A DNA stretch of 64,000 nucleotides from Mytilisepta virgata (GCA_028015205.1 CM051517.1:53195455-53259454), one strand, 5' to 3'; positions 10,520 to 23,096 are shown, numbered from the stretch's first letter. Translations and numbers: made by a program. Notes: generated by a model not told the origin, from the letters alone.

Positions 10520-11258
10520 CAAAAAGTACTCCTATATTTTTTTTTTTCCTTCGTCATTTTTGTTATTACTTTTAATAACTACTTTCAGTAAACAACAAAT
10601 AAAAATACATTTCTATTACCAACAAATATTATAGTTATTCCACTTAGTCAAGTCAAACTCCCTTCTACAAACTTAACAATATGTAACTGAAGAGGATAAT
10701 ATACCATTAAATAAACATTGAACAAGTCATTGGTATCGTGAAAAAATAGCATATTAATTTGTTTTAATATTTACTATAAATTTACTTTCTACAATACACC
10801 CTAATTTTTTCAGTTGCTTATTATTTATTTCGTTTTCTGGTCTCTACATATTCTTTGCATAGCGCGGCATTGCCACATGTGTGGGGGCTGTGGGAGCTCA
10901 GAAAAGCTTATGATTAATTTCTAACTATGTTTTTCTTTATATGATATACTCATAGTACATAGTATTACAATATTCGGTATAAATAATAAAGATTTATTGA
11001 CCTTTTTATTGACAATAATACAATTATCGTCAATAAAAATTAGACGATAGGGCGGTGAATGGGAATTGTCTCGCTCGCCGATTACTGGGTGGTAAATTTA
11101 GAATTCAGAACTTGCTTTCTTTAAAATGTTAAAGATATACACGAAATATGCGGGTTATAATATTAATCTTATTACAGTTAACTTTCAATACCTAGTTGCA
11201 ATCTCATAATAAAATGTTTCCCCTTTTCTCTTAAACAAAATTATACACAAAAAAGCAC

Positions 11259-11302
11259 GAGAGTTTACCTATATTAGGATGTTTCTTACAGAAGCAGCTC
11301 TC
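11259..11302 (+). ncRNA. three-way-junction RNA fold, copy 2
   Basis: Outer stem GAGAGT/GCTCTC, the same CCTA-TAT-TAGG hairpin, and a second hairpin TGTTTC/GAAGCA with a 5-base loop. ACCTATATTAGGATG and the TCACAAAAA after the outer stem are identical to copy 1, while both variable stems have changed on both sides and still pair. Confidence 0.4.
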
Positions 11303-12184
11303 ACAAAAATAACGGTTGTTAACCCTTTAATCTTAACCGTTAAAGATACGTTACGCCTGTTAATACATTACAAATATCCTCCGACAAAGCAATACACACA
11401 AATCGTTATGGCCCTCTTTTACCTAATAGTTGCATACATTCATTAATAAATTAAATGCATCTAATAACCAGTTAAAATACATATACTATTTCAATCAACT
11501 ATAATTCAATAGTTCCTTTCTGTTACATTCATCTCTATCTGCATTATATACAAACACCAAAACAGTTTGGTTAACTTTCGAGTATATTAATCTATATTTT
11601 GTTAAAGTACACGGTGTATTGCCATACCTTCAAAAATCACCCGTGAGTTAAGGGCATTGTACAAGTACAGTAGGCGGTCAATCAATTTATCGATCCTGTC
11701 GATCCAAAATCAGATTCAAACACTTCAGCTTTACATTTATTAATTTTGCTCTACACTATATTCTATACTACAACCAAAATATTAGTTCTTACAGAACTGG
11801 TGACAGACCCTGAACATGTCTTGGTGTGCTACTCTCTACATTCATAATTGATAATAATTTTGGCATTTCATAACCTGGTGTTTGAATGCTTTATTCTTAA
11901 CAAATTTACTAACAAAATAAGGTAATCCCAACACCAGGTACTAAAGATTTTTGTAGCATTATTAATTTGAATGTAGTAGAACATTAACACTTGGTTCTGT
12001 GTGCTTTTTGTTTTTTTTTATGGGAGGGATTGGCCTAGCTAACCAATACCCGACCAGTGCACCGAGACATGTAAAGACTTTATTTTCATTATGCCTAAAA
12101 TTTAATTAATAAAACTTACCGCTGTCTGGAATCATGTGTATGTGGCTTTTTTTTTTTTCACAATGCACATGGTCTGTTGTTGAT

Positions 12185-12246
12185 CCTCGATCAGTGTGGG
12201 CAGTTGGAGATAACATAAGTCTTCCAGCGATCTACACTGATGGAGG
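12185..12246. other. imperfect hairpin
   Basis: CCTC-G-ATCAGTGT pairs with ACACTGAT-G-GAGG (12 pairs around one G/G mismatch), with a partly pairable 36-base interior (TTGGA/TCCAG). The size is like a microRNA precursor, but no second copy or processing signal is visible. Confidence 0.35.
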
Positions 12247-13004
12247 GGCAATAACCCAAACTACGGAAAGACAAAATTGGTAGTTTCCTTCCTTTTTTTT
12301 TTAATACATTAGGTTTTCAATAGGGAAGATAGGCAAGGAAAATTGAGATCTTTATAAAGCGTAGGGAAAACGGAGGCCACAGCGCCTTCCATACCTATAT
12401 CAGCAGAGTTTGTCACCAGTACAAAGTATATAATACACACCACACAAATTATGTGATACTGATTTGATAAAATACCATCACAAATTTTCTACAAAACATA
12501 TAAATAAATTAGTCGTTACACTCTTACAATTAAATCATTTAAATAAGTACTTTCAATCTAAGAATTGTAAATTGGTAACTCAAAAACTCACCAAAACTTC
12601 CACAAAATTACGTAATAATAAATAACTAAATACAAGAGATATACAGTGTATTATTTAAATACAGATTGTAAGACATTCAAGGCGCAATTTCCAGAATTGG
12701 AAAGTCGCCTTCCAAACTCACTTACTACTAATGATCGTTACAATGATAGTACAAAGCAATGACAAACAAATATTTATAAAAGCTATACATATAAGAAAAA
12801 TGGGGCAGCTGTAAGTGTTAAAGATTTATTCAGTAGTTTAATTAATGGACAATATTTATGATCATATGTGACATTTATGTACATCACTTTAATCCAAAAC
12901 ATCCTTTCATCGGCAGAAACTGCAAAATCGCCAAATCAACATCAATATTAATCATAGTTATTAAACATACCTCTATACTACCTAAAAATGTCTATCATAA
13001 TTGA

Positions 13005-13080
13005 GGGCATTTCGGTATTTTCATTGGGCATTTCGGTAATTCCAAAGGCATTTCGGTAATTACGGGCATTTCGGTAATTC
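13005..13080. repeat. short tandem repeat, about 20-bp unit, four copies
   Basis: GGCATTTCGGTA(A/T)TT recurs four times with 4-6 base spacers. A minus-strand frame of Glu-Met-Pro repeats across it is a by-product of the repeat. Confidence 0.8.
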
Positions 13081-13478
13081 GATGTACCGAAATTTTTTGA
13101 CATGTCAAAAATTGTCGGTAGAAAGTCGGAGCGAAGCCGTGCAAGGTAGACCACCCCGAACATTCTGGTCGAGCAAGTCAGACCACTCTCCCGATCGCTT
13201 GACTTAATCGAGTTGATCGGCAGTGTGAACCTAGCCTAAACGATTGCACGGCTGCGCACATTTTACCTGTATTTACATTATACGTTTGCGCACACTATAA
13301 CTTGGAAAAACTACTACGTTTGTGCACACCATAATTTTCATTTTAGTCAAATGTCCACACTTAAACAATGAGATTTTTACAACAATCAAAGGAAAACCTT
13401 GCATATTATATGAAAGATTTCAATTCACTAGATATTTTAGAGAATCAAAAAGTGCCTAGACATTGAGATGCACACAAG

Positions 13479-13590
13479 GGTTGTAAGACACAGGCGTGTG
13501 CTTTATACAAATAACAGACCCATGCTGGACTACTACTATAGTAGTGTATGGGGCTGTTATTTGTATAAAACAAACGCTAATGTCTAACCA
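13479..13590. repeat. long foldback (MITE-like palindrome)
   Basis: The centre TTTATACAAATAACAG...CTGTTATTTGTATAAA is a perfect inverted repeat. Inside it CCCAT/ATGGG and ACTACT/AGTAGT also pair, and outside it GCGTGTG and GGTT..AGACA pair with AACAAACGC and TGTCTAACC at about 85 percent. Arms total roughly 45 bp with a loop of only a few bases. Confidence 0.65.
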
Positions 13591-13599
13591 ATCATATGG

Positions 13600-14680
13600 T
13601 GCTATAGGTAGAATACTTATGTGTTAGCGGAATCTAAATTTCCACCTCCCCGGGGCGAGTAGGGCACAATAGACATGATATGTGTCATAATGGACTTACC
13701 TATAATTGTGACATCAACTCCTCCTTAACGTTTGAGTTCAGGGATTTAACTTCAAAAAAGAAATGTCGCATTTTAATTACCCTTAGATGCTCAATTTATA
13801 GATATTTGATTTTCTAATCATGAACCCAACATGGGTTCAATTTCGAAAATTGTGAATTTAAGCTTGTGGTGTATTACTCCTCTTCATTTTTCAATTTCTG
13901 CAACAATATTGTCATACACCATAATTATGTAGATGCCCAATAAGGTTTTAGAATTTTGATTTTCATAACCATGGGCCCACAGGTGTAAAATGTTGAAAAT
14001 GGTGAATTTAAGCTTGTGACCTAAACTCCTCCTTCATTTTTCAATTCTTTACAGTATTGCCATAAAACATATGTATAGATGAGAAATAAGCTTTTAGAAT
14101 TTTGATTTTCACAGGGTTCTAATTTCGAAAATACTGAATTTAAGCCAGTGACCTAAATATTTTTTCATTTAAGTGGTTTTATTTTTTCATATAATGAAAG
14201 CAATTACATCTGTAAATAGACAATATGGTTTTAGATTTTTGACTCCCAACAAATTGCAGGGTTTTGTGGGGATTACGGTGTCTTCAACCTATGCCTACAT
14301 TTTGAAAAATCATATTCAAGGAATGCCTACAAACAAAATACAATAGGTGTTTATATAACAATTAAGTCATAATTACAGGGGTTAATTACAGGTAAATTAC
14401 AGGTAAATACAACTGTTTTAAACCCAAATTTTTATAATATGTATGAATTTAATTTAATATTTATTTTATAAATGTGAGTTACAAATAAAATAAATAAAAG
14501 TGTTCGATATAAGAATTTATGTGGGGACTGTTATTGGTTAAAAATGTTCAAAAGTGTTGGAAGGTTAAAAATAATCAATATATATATAATATTTCACTTT
14601 CTGTGATTATTGAAATTCATACTGAGTTTGCCAAGCCTTAGCTAAATTGTCAAATTGATGACGAGCATACCAAGCCTGAA
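13600..14680. other. AT-rich spacer with a degenerate tandem repeat
   Basis: No gene is seen. Between about 13800 and 14160 a unit of about 120-130 bp with GAATTTAAGC(T/C)(T/A)GTG and CATTTTTCAATTC recurs roughly three times. Confidence 0.45.
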
Positions 14681-14684
14681 TAGG

Positions 14685-14692
14685 TATAAAAA
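14685..14692 (+). promoter_or_regulatory. TATA box of the FLYWCH frame
   Basis: GGTATAAAAAAGC lies about 45-50 bases before an ATG at 14735 and 66 bases before the ATG at 14754. Confidence 0.5.
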
Positions 14693-14753
14693 AGCATGAC
14701 CCTCACGTTTCAATCATCATTTTAAGTTACAATCATGGCAAATGCACAGTTAG

Positions 14754-15200
14754 ATGTTCACTTCATTACTAACAGACGGCAACCAGAATTTAGTACATAA
14801 TGGCTACAAGTTCAGAGTAAATTCACGACGAGGCAACAGATGTTACTGGATGTGTACTACTTTCAACTGCCATGCCACACTAAATACTAACAAAGTAGTT
14901 AAACTTCCACAGAGGCATAACCATACAGACGACAAAATCCAACTCCAAGTAGATGAGGTTATGCAACACATCAAAAAACGCTGCAGACAGGAGACCACAC
15001 CAGTTCCAACTATATATGAACAAGAGGTTGTCAAGTTACGCAATCCTGAGTGGAATGATGAAAGCAGACAAGTCGTTGAAAAACTACCAACATTCGAGTC
15101 CTGCAGAGGCAGCTTCTACAATGAAAGAGCTAAACTCATACTAGCTCTACCACCCACCCGGTTGTCAATGCTTAATGTTTACTGTCAGTGTAAATTTTAG
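14754..15200 (+). CDS. FLYWCH zinc-finger protein, short
   Basis: The 148-residue frame reads NLVHNGYKFRV, then RGNRCYWMCTTFNCHATL and LPQRHNHTDDK. This matches the FLYWCH zinc finger: aromatic YKF, W-x-C...C and the H-x-H pair. FLYWCH domains bind DNA or RNA and are often found at the N-terminus of MULE-type transposases; here only about 75 residues follow before the stop, so any transposase is missing. An ATG at 14735 in another frame gives MANAQLDVHFITNRR, which resembles the usual FLYWCH lead-in, so a frameshift may separate the original start from the domain. A TATA box precedes both. It may be a small domesticated gene or a truncated transposon relic. Confidence 0.55.
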   Translation: MFTSLLTDGNQNLVHNGYKFRVNSRRGNRCYWMCTTFNCHATLNTNKVVKLPQRHNHTDDKIQLQVDEVMQHIKKRCRQETTPVPTIYEQEVVKLRNPEWNDESRQVVEKLPTFESCRGSFYNERAKLILALPPTRLSMLNVYCQCKF

Positions 15201-15769
15201 TGCTTAGTTCTTATTGTTATTGCTATGCATATTATTGAATCAAATATTATGATATTAAAGTAATCAAATTTATATTTTAGTTTATTTTTATTTCATTTAA
15301 TCTATATGAAGTCTCGAAGGATATGACACACATAAACTGCTACATATCTAACAATGGTGCAATTTCCATATAAAACCAAAAAAAGTTGAGATACAAAAAT
15401 ATCCAAATATCTGACTTAACCAATTATCTTCTTAATTAGACAATGTTTACACAAGACATTTATGTTTATACAATATTCAACCTATGCCTACAAACTTTTT
15501 TTACCTTTTTATATATTTTTTCAAAATGTAAGCATAGGTTGAATGAACCGGGATTACTACAGATTCGGACAATAACTTTCCAGTTATTGTTGCTACTGAG
15601 TGGATGTTTTTGCTGTGTTCCAGTCCCCCAAGGTTTCGCCAACCCTTTTGTCACTGACATGACACGAAAGCACCTAAACTTTAATAAAATTTGCATATAT
15701 GCATAATTTTTGGAAATCAAATGAGTCTCGCGCACACACATCTGTAATTATTTTTGGTGTTATCAGCTG
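15201..15769. other. spacer, no gene seen
   Basis: AT-rich sequence after the FLYWCH stop. Small open frames on both strands have no recognisable domains. Confidence 0.4.
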
Positions 15770-16272
15770 AAATTAATGAAAATTTAATTATCGAGAGTGG
15801 ATAAATTTCATTATAAAAGAGTCAAGAGTTTTGGTTGGCTGGATGAATTATTGTTTAACGTCTAGTGGCAACCAGGTGCATATCAGGACTAGAACATGTT
15901 GATATGATAATGAATATGATCCCTGCTTTGTAGTAGATTGACATGCTAAGTCAGATTTTTAATGTGCTAGCTCACAAGGTAACTGTCCGCAGGAAGACAT
16001 ATCACCTCACTCTGACACATTATACTGATTCCGAGCCGACCAGTCTTTGCTCTTACTCCTAGATGCTGCGTGCTTGACGGAGAAGCAGCAAGTCTTTGGT
16101 TTGACCCGGCCGGGGATTGAACCTGTTATCTTCCGCACTCGGGACATGTCTTCATTTGTTTTTGGCCGGGAAATTATATTGAGCCGTATTTATCCGACAT
16201 GTGGTGATATCAGAATTTATCAAACGGGTCAAGAGATTATAAATGCACACAGAATGAGAGAAATACTGTGTA
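15770..16272 (+). repeat. hairpin-repeat copy C, interrupted by another repeat
   Basis: The left piece (15770-15825, AATTTAATTATCGAGAGTGG then ATAAATTTCATTATAA) and the right piece (about 16150-16272, CCGACATGTGGTGATATCAG and TCAAACGGGTCAAGAGATTA) match copies at 23.6 and 40.7 kb. The 310 bases between are unrelated and include a minus-strand GGTTCAATCCC, like the B box of a tRNA-derived SINE, so a second repeat seems to have inserted and removed part of the first. Confidence 0.5.
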
Positions 16273-18463
16273 TCCTTCTGTTTTCATATCAACACAATCA
16301 TGTCCAAACAAACAAAGAGGTATGATACTTGTAAATTTTCATTTTATTATTGAGGTATGACACCTCCATGTAAATCATAGAGTACTACATACACTAGAAT
16401 GCAACAACCTGTCGACAGATAACAAAATATATCTTTATATATACAAAATGTCATGTTGATTACAAAATTAAACCTTATCATATTTGTACTACCCGTTCTA
16501 ATGTCACAAAAAATGTCATAATTATTCTTTTGTGTGACTAAAAAATGTACATACTCATAACATCTTGGAAAAAAATTTTAAAAAAATTTAACATTGATTT
16601 CTCAGAGAATTATTTAATACCGATCTTAAAGAAAAAATTGTTTTAAGTAAAGTATACTTTTCAACAAAATATTAGGCAATAAAAATTTCAATGATTTGAA
16701 TTTAAAATAAATATTCCTATTTTAATATATTGCCAGCAAGGCATACATTTTTAACATTTTACCAAAGACAATGATTCATATTTTAACAATTATTATCCTT
16801 GACTAAAGCCTTTTTTTTTTACGAAAAAGGCTCATGTTCTGACTGATAAATACAAATATGCTAAGGTTTAAATCATTCTGATATCAAATATAATTTATAT
16901 ATGAAAATCAAAAAAAATTTAAATGATTATTGCATCTTTCACATGAACAGGAGAACGAAGAGATGAAAATGTTCATTTACAAGATATCTGATCAATTTTT
17001 TTTCATTTTGTGTGTTATAATTATGCATTTACTGATAAAATGGGACCTTCAAATTTTACATCTTTCTTTGTTTTTTTTAGATTTTTTTTTCAATGCTTAA
17101 CTTTTTAATGTAACTAAGGACAATTAACTTTTTTATGCATTAAAAAACACATGCTTAGTTACATGTATGAGTGTGCAAATTTTATTTGGATATGCATCAA
17201 AATGTAAATGTAAAATTCCAGTGAAAACCATTATACTATCACTGGTAGAAATCAAGTTTTTAGTAAATTATTCATGATTTTTCACTTCCCTCACTTCATT
17301 ATAATTCAAATAGGACAAGGAAAAAAACAGTATGAAAAAAGTTGTTAAAAAATATATCTTTGTAGAAAAGACAAATAAAACAAAACAATACTTTCTAAAC
17401 TTATATGACGTATTTTTTCAATAACCATAATAAAGAAACTTTCAAGGCAGTCATACAGGGTACGAGATTGTTGCCAGTATTTTTAAAGGAAGGTAACAGA
17501 TAGTCTTCCTTTTTGGATCAATGACAGAAAATGCAAGTTATCTCCCCTACTTGACTTTCCCATCAGTTTAATGCAGATGATGTTTTACATGCAAAAAGAC
17601 ATAAAAATATTTTCAGATTTAGTAGAATTAAACAGCCTAAAATTTTTCATTTTTTTGTACAAATTATTTAATCTGCATACAAGTATTGATGAAAATGATA
17701 GTTATCAAAAGTGAAAAAGTCAGTTCAAAATATATGCTAATGTTTGAACTTTCAGTTTTGTCAGTGTTGGGTATTTATCATATAGTAACTAATCATCTCA
17801 TATGTCAAAATTAAATGCTATATATCAACCTTCAAAAAATTTAAACAGTAACAACCTTGTTATCTGTATCTACAAAATAGTTTAAAATGGCACTAGTTTA
17901 TCAAATATAAATAGTAAATATGTTATTTTTCTCTAAAGCTTTCCAATTCTTGAAGCAATCACACATTATTTTGATTATAGGTTACCATATAATACAAAAT
18001 TATTTACATCAATTTTCAGTATAATTTTAACCATTATCTAGAATAACAAATCCCAATATAAAACAACATATCTGGAATGTTTTGAATAAAAAGCCCAAGA
18101 AAAAATAAACCTTTCCAAATAAAAAGCAAAATATGGTGTATATAATTTGCTAAAATGTATATAATAAAAATGATTAAATGTATGAATTTAAAATGATATG
18201 TTAGATATAAAACTTTCAAAAAAATTTAATGACACAATATGTCAAAAATTTATCAACCAGTACAGATAAAATTACACTAAATTGGTTAAAAATCCAACTT
18301 TTTATAATTCAACACAACATGAAACAGTTCCAAAGGAAAATCCTAAATTTCATACTGTCAATATAAAATCCTGATCTTCATAATCTTTTTACATAGGCAA
18401 AAAGCACTTTTCGGTCCTTTGCTAAGATTAATGTGCATAGATATGGAATGATGGTCCAGCCAA
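16273..18463 (-). other. AT-rich, possible long 3' UTR of the FERM gene
   Basis: No coding region. It lies directly downstream (minus strand) of the most distal candidate terminal exon; minus-strand AATAAA occurs for example at 17181-17186 and 16343-16348. Confidence 0.3.
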
Positions 18464-18511
18464 CTACAGATCAAATTCTTCACCAACTCGTGCCCGATTC
18501 ACTTCTTCATT
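18464..18511 (-). CDS. candidate alternative terminal exon, C-terminus EEFDL
   Basis: The acceptor ATTTTACAG precedes an open 15 codons, NEEVNRARVGEEFDL, then TAG. Entry is phase 0, matching the exon ending at 22755. Short, so support rests on a good acceptor, phase and charged composition. Confidence 0.4.
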   Translation of the reverse strand, partial: NEEVNRARVGEEFDL

Positions 18512-20063
18512 CTGTAAAATATGAAATCAAAGGTTTGTCAATTTTCTTAATATTTTTAATTACATCAAATCCATCAACTAAAAAAACTCATTAAAGATAA
18601 TATTTTCTTTTCTTTTTCCCTGAAAAACCCAGTTAAATAATTTAAATTTCAGACATATTTTTTTTATTTCAGAATTGTTTTTGTTAAGCTATTTCATAAA
18701 TACTTTCAATTTAATATCTTTCAAGTAATCTTTCTATTGGGAATTGATCACAGAAATTGATTTTGTTTGGTTATTTCTGTGTTTACTTTATTCCTCTTTC
18801 AGGTCAGCAATTACCATTTGATTATATTACAGTCTTCTGTTTTGATTAAAATTCAAATAACAATATAGAAATTGCAGTCAATATATATTAATTCCCTTAG
18901 GTCCATAAAAACTCATATTGACCTGTACAAAAGACATTCAATGTATCAAATAAAATTCTTTTCTGAAAAAATTTAATCTAAATTTCTTAATTTTTTTCTC
19001 TCAAGGGTATTTGTTTCCATAATTGGTTAATGATATTGAAACTGATAAAGTAATGGAGTTGTCATCCTCCTTGCATAAAAATTATCCAGTATATTTGTAA
19101 CAAGGAAATATGAGTTTTTAATTACTTCAAATCAAACAATTTTCTCTATATGCATAACTGAAATAAATGTATTGTGTTTCATTAATATCTATATATTATT
19201 TATAATAATCTAATATACTGTAAAGTATTCTTTAAAGAGTTTTTCTTTTCAATTTATTAGTATAGTCACACAAAATACAATACAAATAGAAGCAAGAATC
19301 CACCCAGCTATATAGAGGCTAGTTTTAAAAGCACTGTGTTTGAAGTAACTAGCAAGAGGACAATCACTATTATATTAAACGAGAAATTACAGACAGAATA
19401 TTTTCACAGAGGAATGATATGTCCCACAAGTAAATCCATTTTATTTTTGCATTATTACCATAATTTAAGAAAAAGGAATGTTATATATTTAAGTTTCAAA
19501 CATTATCTGTGTTCAAATTTCAAATAATTTGGCTGATGCATTCTGATCTTACTATATGTATGTATATACATATAACAAGTAATGTAATCCAAGAATCTTA
19601 TGTATAAATAAAGGACTGCAACATTTTACAATTTCAGTTGACCTCATCAAAGCACACACTTGTTACTGTGAAAAAAAAACCATATTTATCTATGTTTTAA
19701 ATTATTTTGGGGGCATAACATAATGTAAAATTAACTTTACAGTTCCTCTTTAAGTCTTAATTTCTTTATAATTTGAGTGATAAATGTAATTATTGGCCTA
19801 TTTATTTAAAATGTAATAATTTGGGAAAAAATATTTTTTTTGAGGTTTTAAATATAAAACTTTGATCCATGAAAAGTTATTTAATCTTTTTCCATCATTT
19901 CATAGTATTACAAATATAAATTTACATCAGGCCATAAAAATTCAGTGCCCTTCTAAATTTAAATATAAATTGGTAAAAGAAAATATTAGTATTCCAAATT
20001 TTGCATTTAGATAATGATATGCGGTGCAGATTTGACAAGAGTGTCAGAGGAAGCTAAGCATTA
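18512..20063 (-). other. intron, nothing recognised
   Basis: AT-rich sequence between the two distal terminal exons; no repeats or frames of note. Confidence 0.4.
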
Positions 20064-20174
20064 TTATATTTGAACTTTGACCTCTGAGCTAACATCAGCA
20101 TTATCGTCTGCAGCTTCTGTTTCCTTGTCACTTGGATCACCCTCAGAAAGGCGTCCCTCTTGTAGACTAGAAAC
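20064..20174 (-). CDS. candidate exon, acidic, C-terminus KVQI
   Basis: Acceptor TATTGACAG, then VSSLQEGRLSEGDPSDKETE and on to SSEVKVQI, then TAA. Phase 0 entry matches the donor at 22755. A weak donor (GAG|GTCAAA) before VKVQI would allow splicing to the 18.5-kb exon instead of stopping. Confidence 0.45.
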   Translation of the reverse strand, partial: VSSLQEGRLSEGDPSDKETEAADDNADVSSEVKVQI

Positions 20175-22754
20175 CTGTCAATAATTTACACAAAACATGC
20201 AAAACTCTTGTAAACAAATACAACATGATGCATTTCTTCAATTTCATGCATGCTATACTGAAAACAACTACCAGGTAAATATACAATTAAGAATTCTATA
20301 AACAACAATGCTGTTTAAAATTTCGTTCGATGAATTTTGTAAAACAGAATTTGTTGTCATACTTGATCATACTTTCTCATAAATTTTTTCTGCAATATAT
20401 ACACATTTTTTCTTTTTCTGAAAAGTTTACAACCACCATCAACCAAAACACAAAGCTGGGCACTGGGCATGCATTGAAAAGTCTAATGACATTTCAGCTT
20501 TCTTGATATCCCTAAGCATCACCTAAGAGATTCCCTAAGTTTTTTAAGTCCCAATTAATTTGTGAATTCTGAAAACTAATTTTTTTATAAAGGAAAACAT
20601 TTTTCAACTAAATAAAACTACATGTACAACTATAAAACAGCTGTTGATAAATTATTGTAATTTATTATAGGAGAAGGGATATGGTGGACTATTTCTTGAC
20701 ACAAAATCCCTTCATGTGCATAACATAAGTCTAAGCATTAAGGAACAACACTTTTATATATTGCTTTTCTTCAACTTAAATTTCATAGTGAGGCCTTCAA
20801 TGTGAAAACCTTGCAACTACTGAAAGTTTCACATGTTTCAAAAGGCTCTTATCACTGGTTTTGCATGGAATTCTTTGCTAATTGTCACAACTGTGGGTTG
20901 AGGAACATAGATGCAAGGTCAATTAACAAAATTACATACAACATATCTTTCTAATGTCCAAATCAGAATTCTTGTTGATAAGTTACTGATAAAATAATAT
21001 CTCACAAAGTTTAAGAAATCCATGTAAATTTTAAGCAACAAATATTGTTTTATGCAGGGAGGATGCAGGAACATAGGATGAAGTGTGTCTGGGAGGCAAA
21101 ATAATACTTTGACTGTAGTTATTAATAAAATCAGGCAAGCTGTACAAGGAAACACTTTGTGTATGAATTATAAAGATGTAAAAATTCATGAAACTACTAA
21201 AACTGATTATATAATATATCTCTTAAAATTTTCCCCAAAAAAAAGAAAAAAAGTCAAAACATACTTTACTCTGAAAAATAATTTTCTGATATGTTCAAAA
21301 TCAGAGAAAAGATCTTCCATTCTTAAAAAAAACTTTAATTGTAATACATAGAAATCATAAAGTAATTTGTGTATTTTGATAAACTGAAATGAAATTTCAT
21401 ATATCAATCTTTACAAGCTTCTGTTTATAACCTTTTTATGTTATAGCTAGCAAAAACAACACGTATAGTGTAACTGACAACAGTCTAACAAATGCTTCTT
21501 AAAACAACTTGAAAATTTCTCTATAAGCTTAAATGGGCTACAAAAAACAAATAGATCACATTTCAGTGTTTTTGGTATCCTAAAATTGTAACTATATAAA
21601 AACATGCTAAATTTTTTTTTAAAATTCATGGTTATCAAGTGGATGAAAAAAGAATTACCATTTTTTTTTCAAAACCAAAGTTTGTGACATCATCACAATA
21701 CCAAACATGAATATATAGCCTGACAAATATTGTACTTTTGCAAAACAAAAATTTTAGAGCTAATAGAAATTGACATACATGTACCAATACTAAATAAGGA
21801 CACACAAAACTGCATGTGATGTTGTATTTATTCTTTATAAAATATTTTTTGTAGGCTACTAGATAGTATAAGGGAAATGTTGACTATTTTCAACATTGAA
21901 AGTTAAATTTTTTGTTCAGGTAAATTAATGGGTGATGGATTTCTCTTAGAAGAAATTTAAAAGTCCCATTGAATAAACTCCACAGGGAACAATAGCTATT
22001 GTATTTATTGAATGGGACAAAAGAACTTAAAAAAGTTTAAATCGACAGGTAACCTGAAAGTGCATCTGTGGAGAAGTTTCATTTCTTTCGCAATAACTAG
22101 TTTCAACCTAGAACACTTGGTCACTGAGGCCCCTAGTTTTTCTCATAAATTTTTTTTGTGGGAAACTAGCATTTTTGGGGCAACGAATCAAATATTGTAA
22201 TCAAAGTAAAATGTAAAAAAAATATATGTAAATTTCAAGTTGTTTTATGTATGCTTCTTTAAACTTAATTTTAACTGTGTACCAACATGCTATATAACAT
22301 GGGTTTCCAAATACATGTACAATGTACTTACTATCTGTTGTCTGAGTCTTTCCTAATTATGTAAATTTTCAATTTAATATTAAAACAATAACTAAGATAT
22401 GAAGTAAAACTTAAAACAGCTCAAAAGTCGGAACTGGATGATGTGTGTTCACATTAACAGATCATGAGTTCCAAATCCAATAATTCACAATATTTATACT
22501 GATATATTACTAATATTAATCTGTAAAAACTTTGTGTCTTCCGAAAACATTTCTGTTTGCAATCTTGACACATTTTCTTGGTGGTATTGACACCATTCCT
22601 AGTAATGGTTCTTAAAAGCAAATAAACCCTGTCTAAAACTGCATGTAATTCTTACTCATCTGACCATTGTTGATTAAAATAAATATCAGACATTCTGACA
22701 AGTTGTTAAACCTTCTGAAAGACAAGCTGGTCTTTACTTAAAGAATATACCAAC
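20175..22754 (-). other. intron, nothing recognised
   Basis: AT-rich with no supported gene or repeat; small frames here show no domains. Confidence 0.4.
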
Positions 22755-23096
22755 CTTTTGTTCTTCAAAGCTACTCAGTCTTTTTGGTGTGACTGGAGAT
22801 TCTTCCTGTGGAGGTAAAATAACTTCTGTTTTAACAGCAGTAGTCACTGCTTCGTTCCATTCCTGACCTATTTTTTCTTTTCCTTTCTTGGATTTTCGTT
22901 CTTTTTCAATTCGTTTTCTTTCTTTTTCCTCTTCCTTCTTCCGTCTCTTCTCTTCCTCTTTAGCTCTTTTTATTCTTTCTTTCTCTTCTTTGTGTTGCCT
23001 TTTTTGCTCCTCCTTGCTAAGGAGTTTGAAAGGGGTGTCTGGCGCTGGTTCTAAATGTGGCGGAGCATGATTTACTGGTATATCAATAGGTCTTTC
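22755..23096 (-). CDS. candidate exon, Lys/Glu-rich coiled-coil segment
   Basis: Acceptor CTTTTTTCAG and donor AAAG|GTTGGT bracket 114 codons, phase 0 at both ends. The protein begins ERPIDIPVNHAPPHLEPAPD and passes into LLSKEEQKRQHKEEKERIKR and a further run of K/E/R ending near KSKKGKEK, a strongly charged single helix or coiled coil, then PPQEESPVTPKRLSSFEEQK. Continuous coding quality in AT-rich surroundings and good splice sites make this a real exon. Its assignment to the FERM gene is inferred: the donor after 38943 is also phase 0 on the same strand. It could belong to a separate gene. Confidence 0.7.

Larger units (their letters stand above)
10263..12977. other. gene-poor region with small RNA-like folds
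   Basis: No coding region is supported. The first few hundred bases are probably the LINE 3' untranslated end. Small structured segments are listed separately. On the minus strand a strong donor-like CAGCG|GTAAGT occurs near 12120-12130, but no convincing exon surrounds it. Confidence 0.4.

Noticed and set aside
12110..12330. Possible minus-strand exon before a GTAAGT donor
   Set aside because: The donor is good, but the frame has no recognised domain, includes a poly-A codon run and lacks a clear acceptor.
12978..13163. 61-codon minus-strand frame with EMP repeats
   Set aside because: Explained by the 20-bp tandem repeat; no domain.
16047..16325. 92-codon plus-strand frame
   Set aside because: It spans the junction of two interspersed repeats (GGGATTGAACC repeat and hairpin repeat), so it is not a gene.
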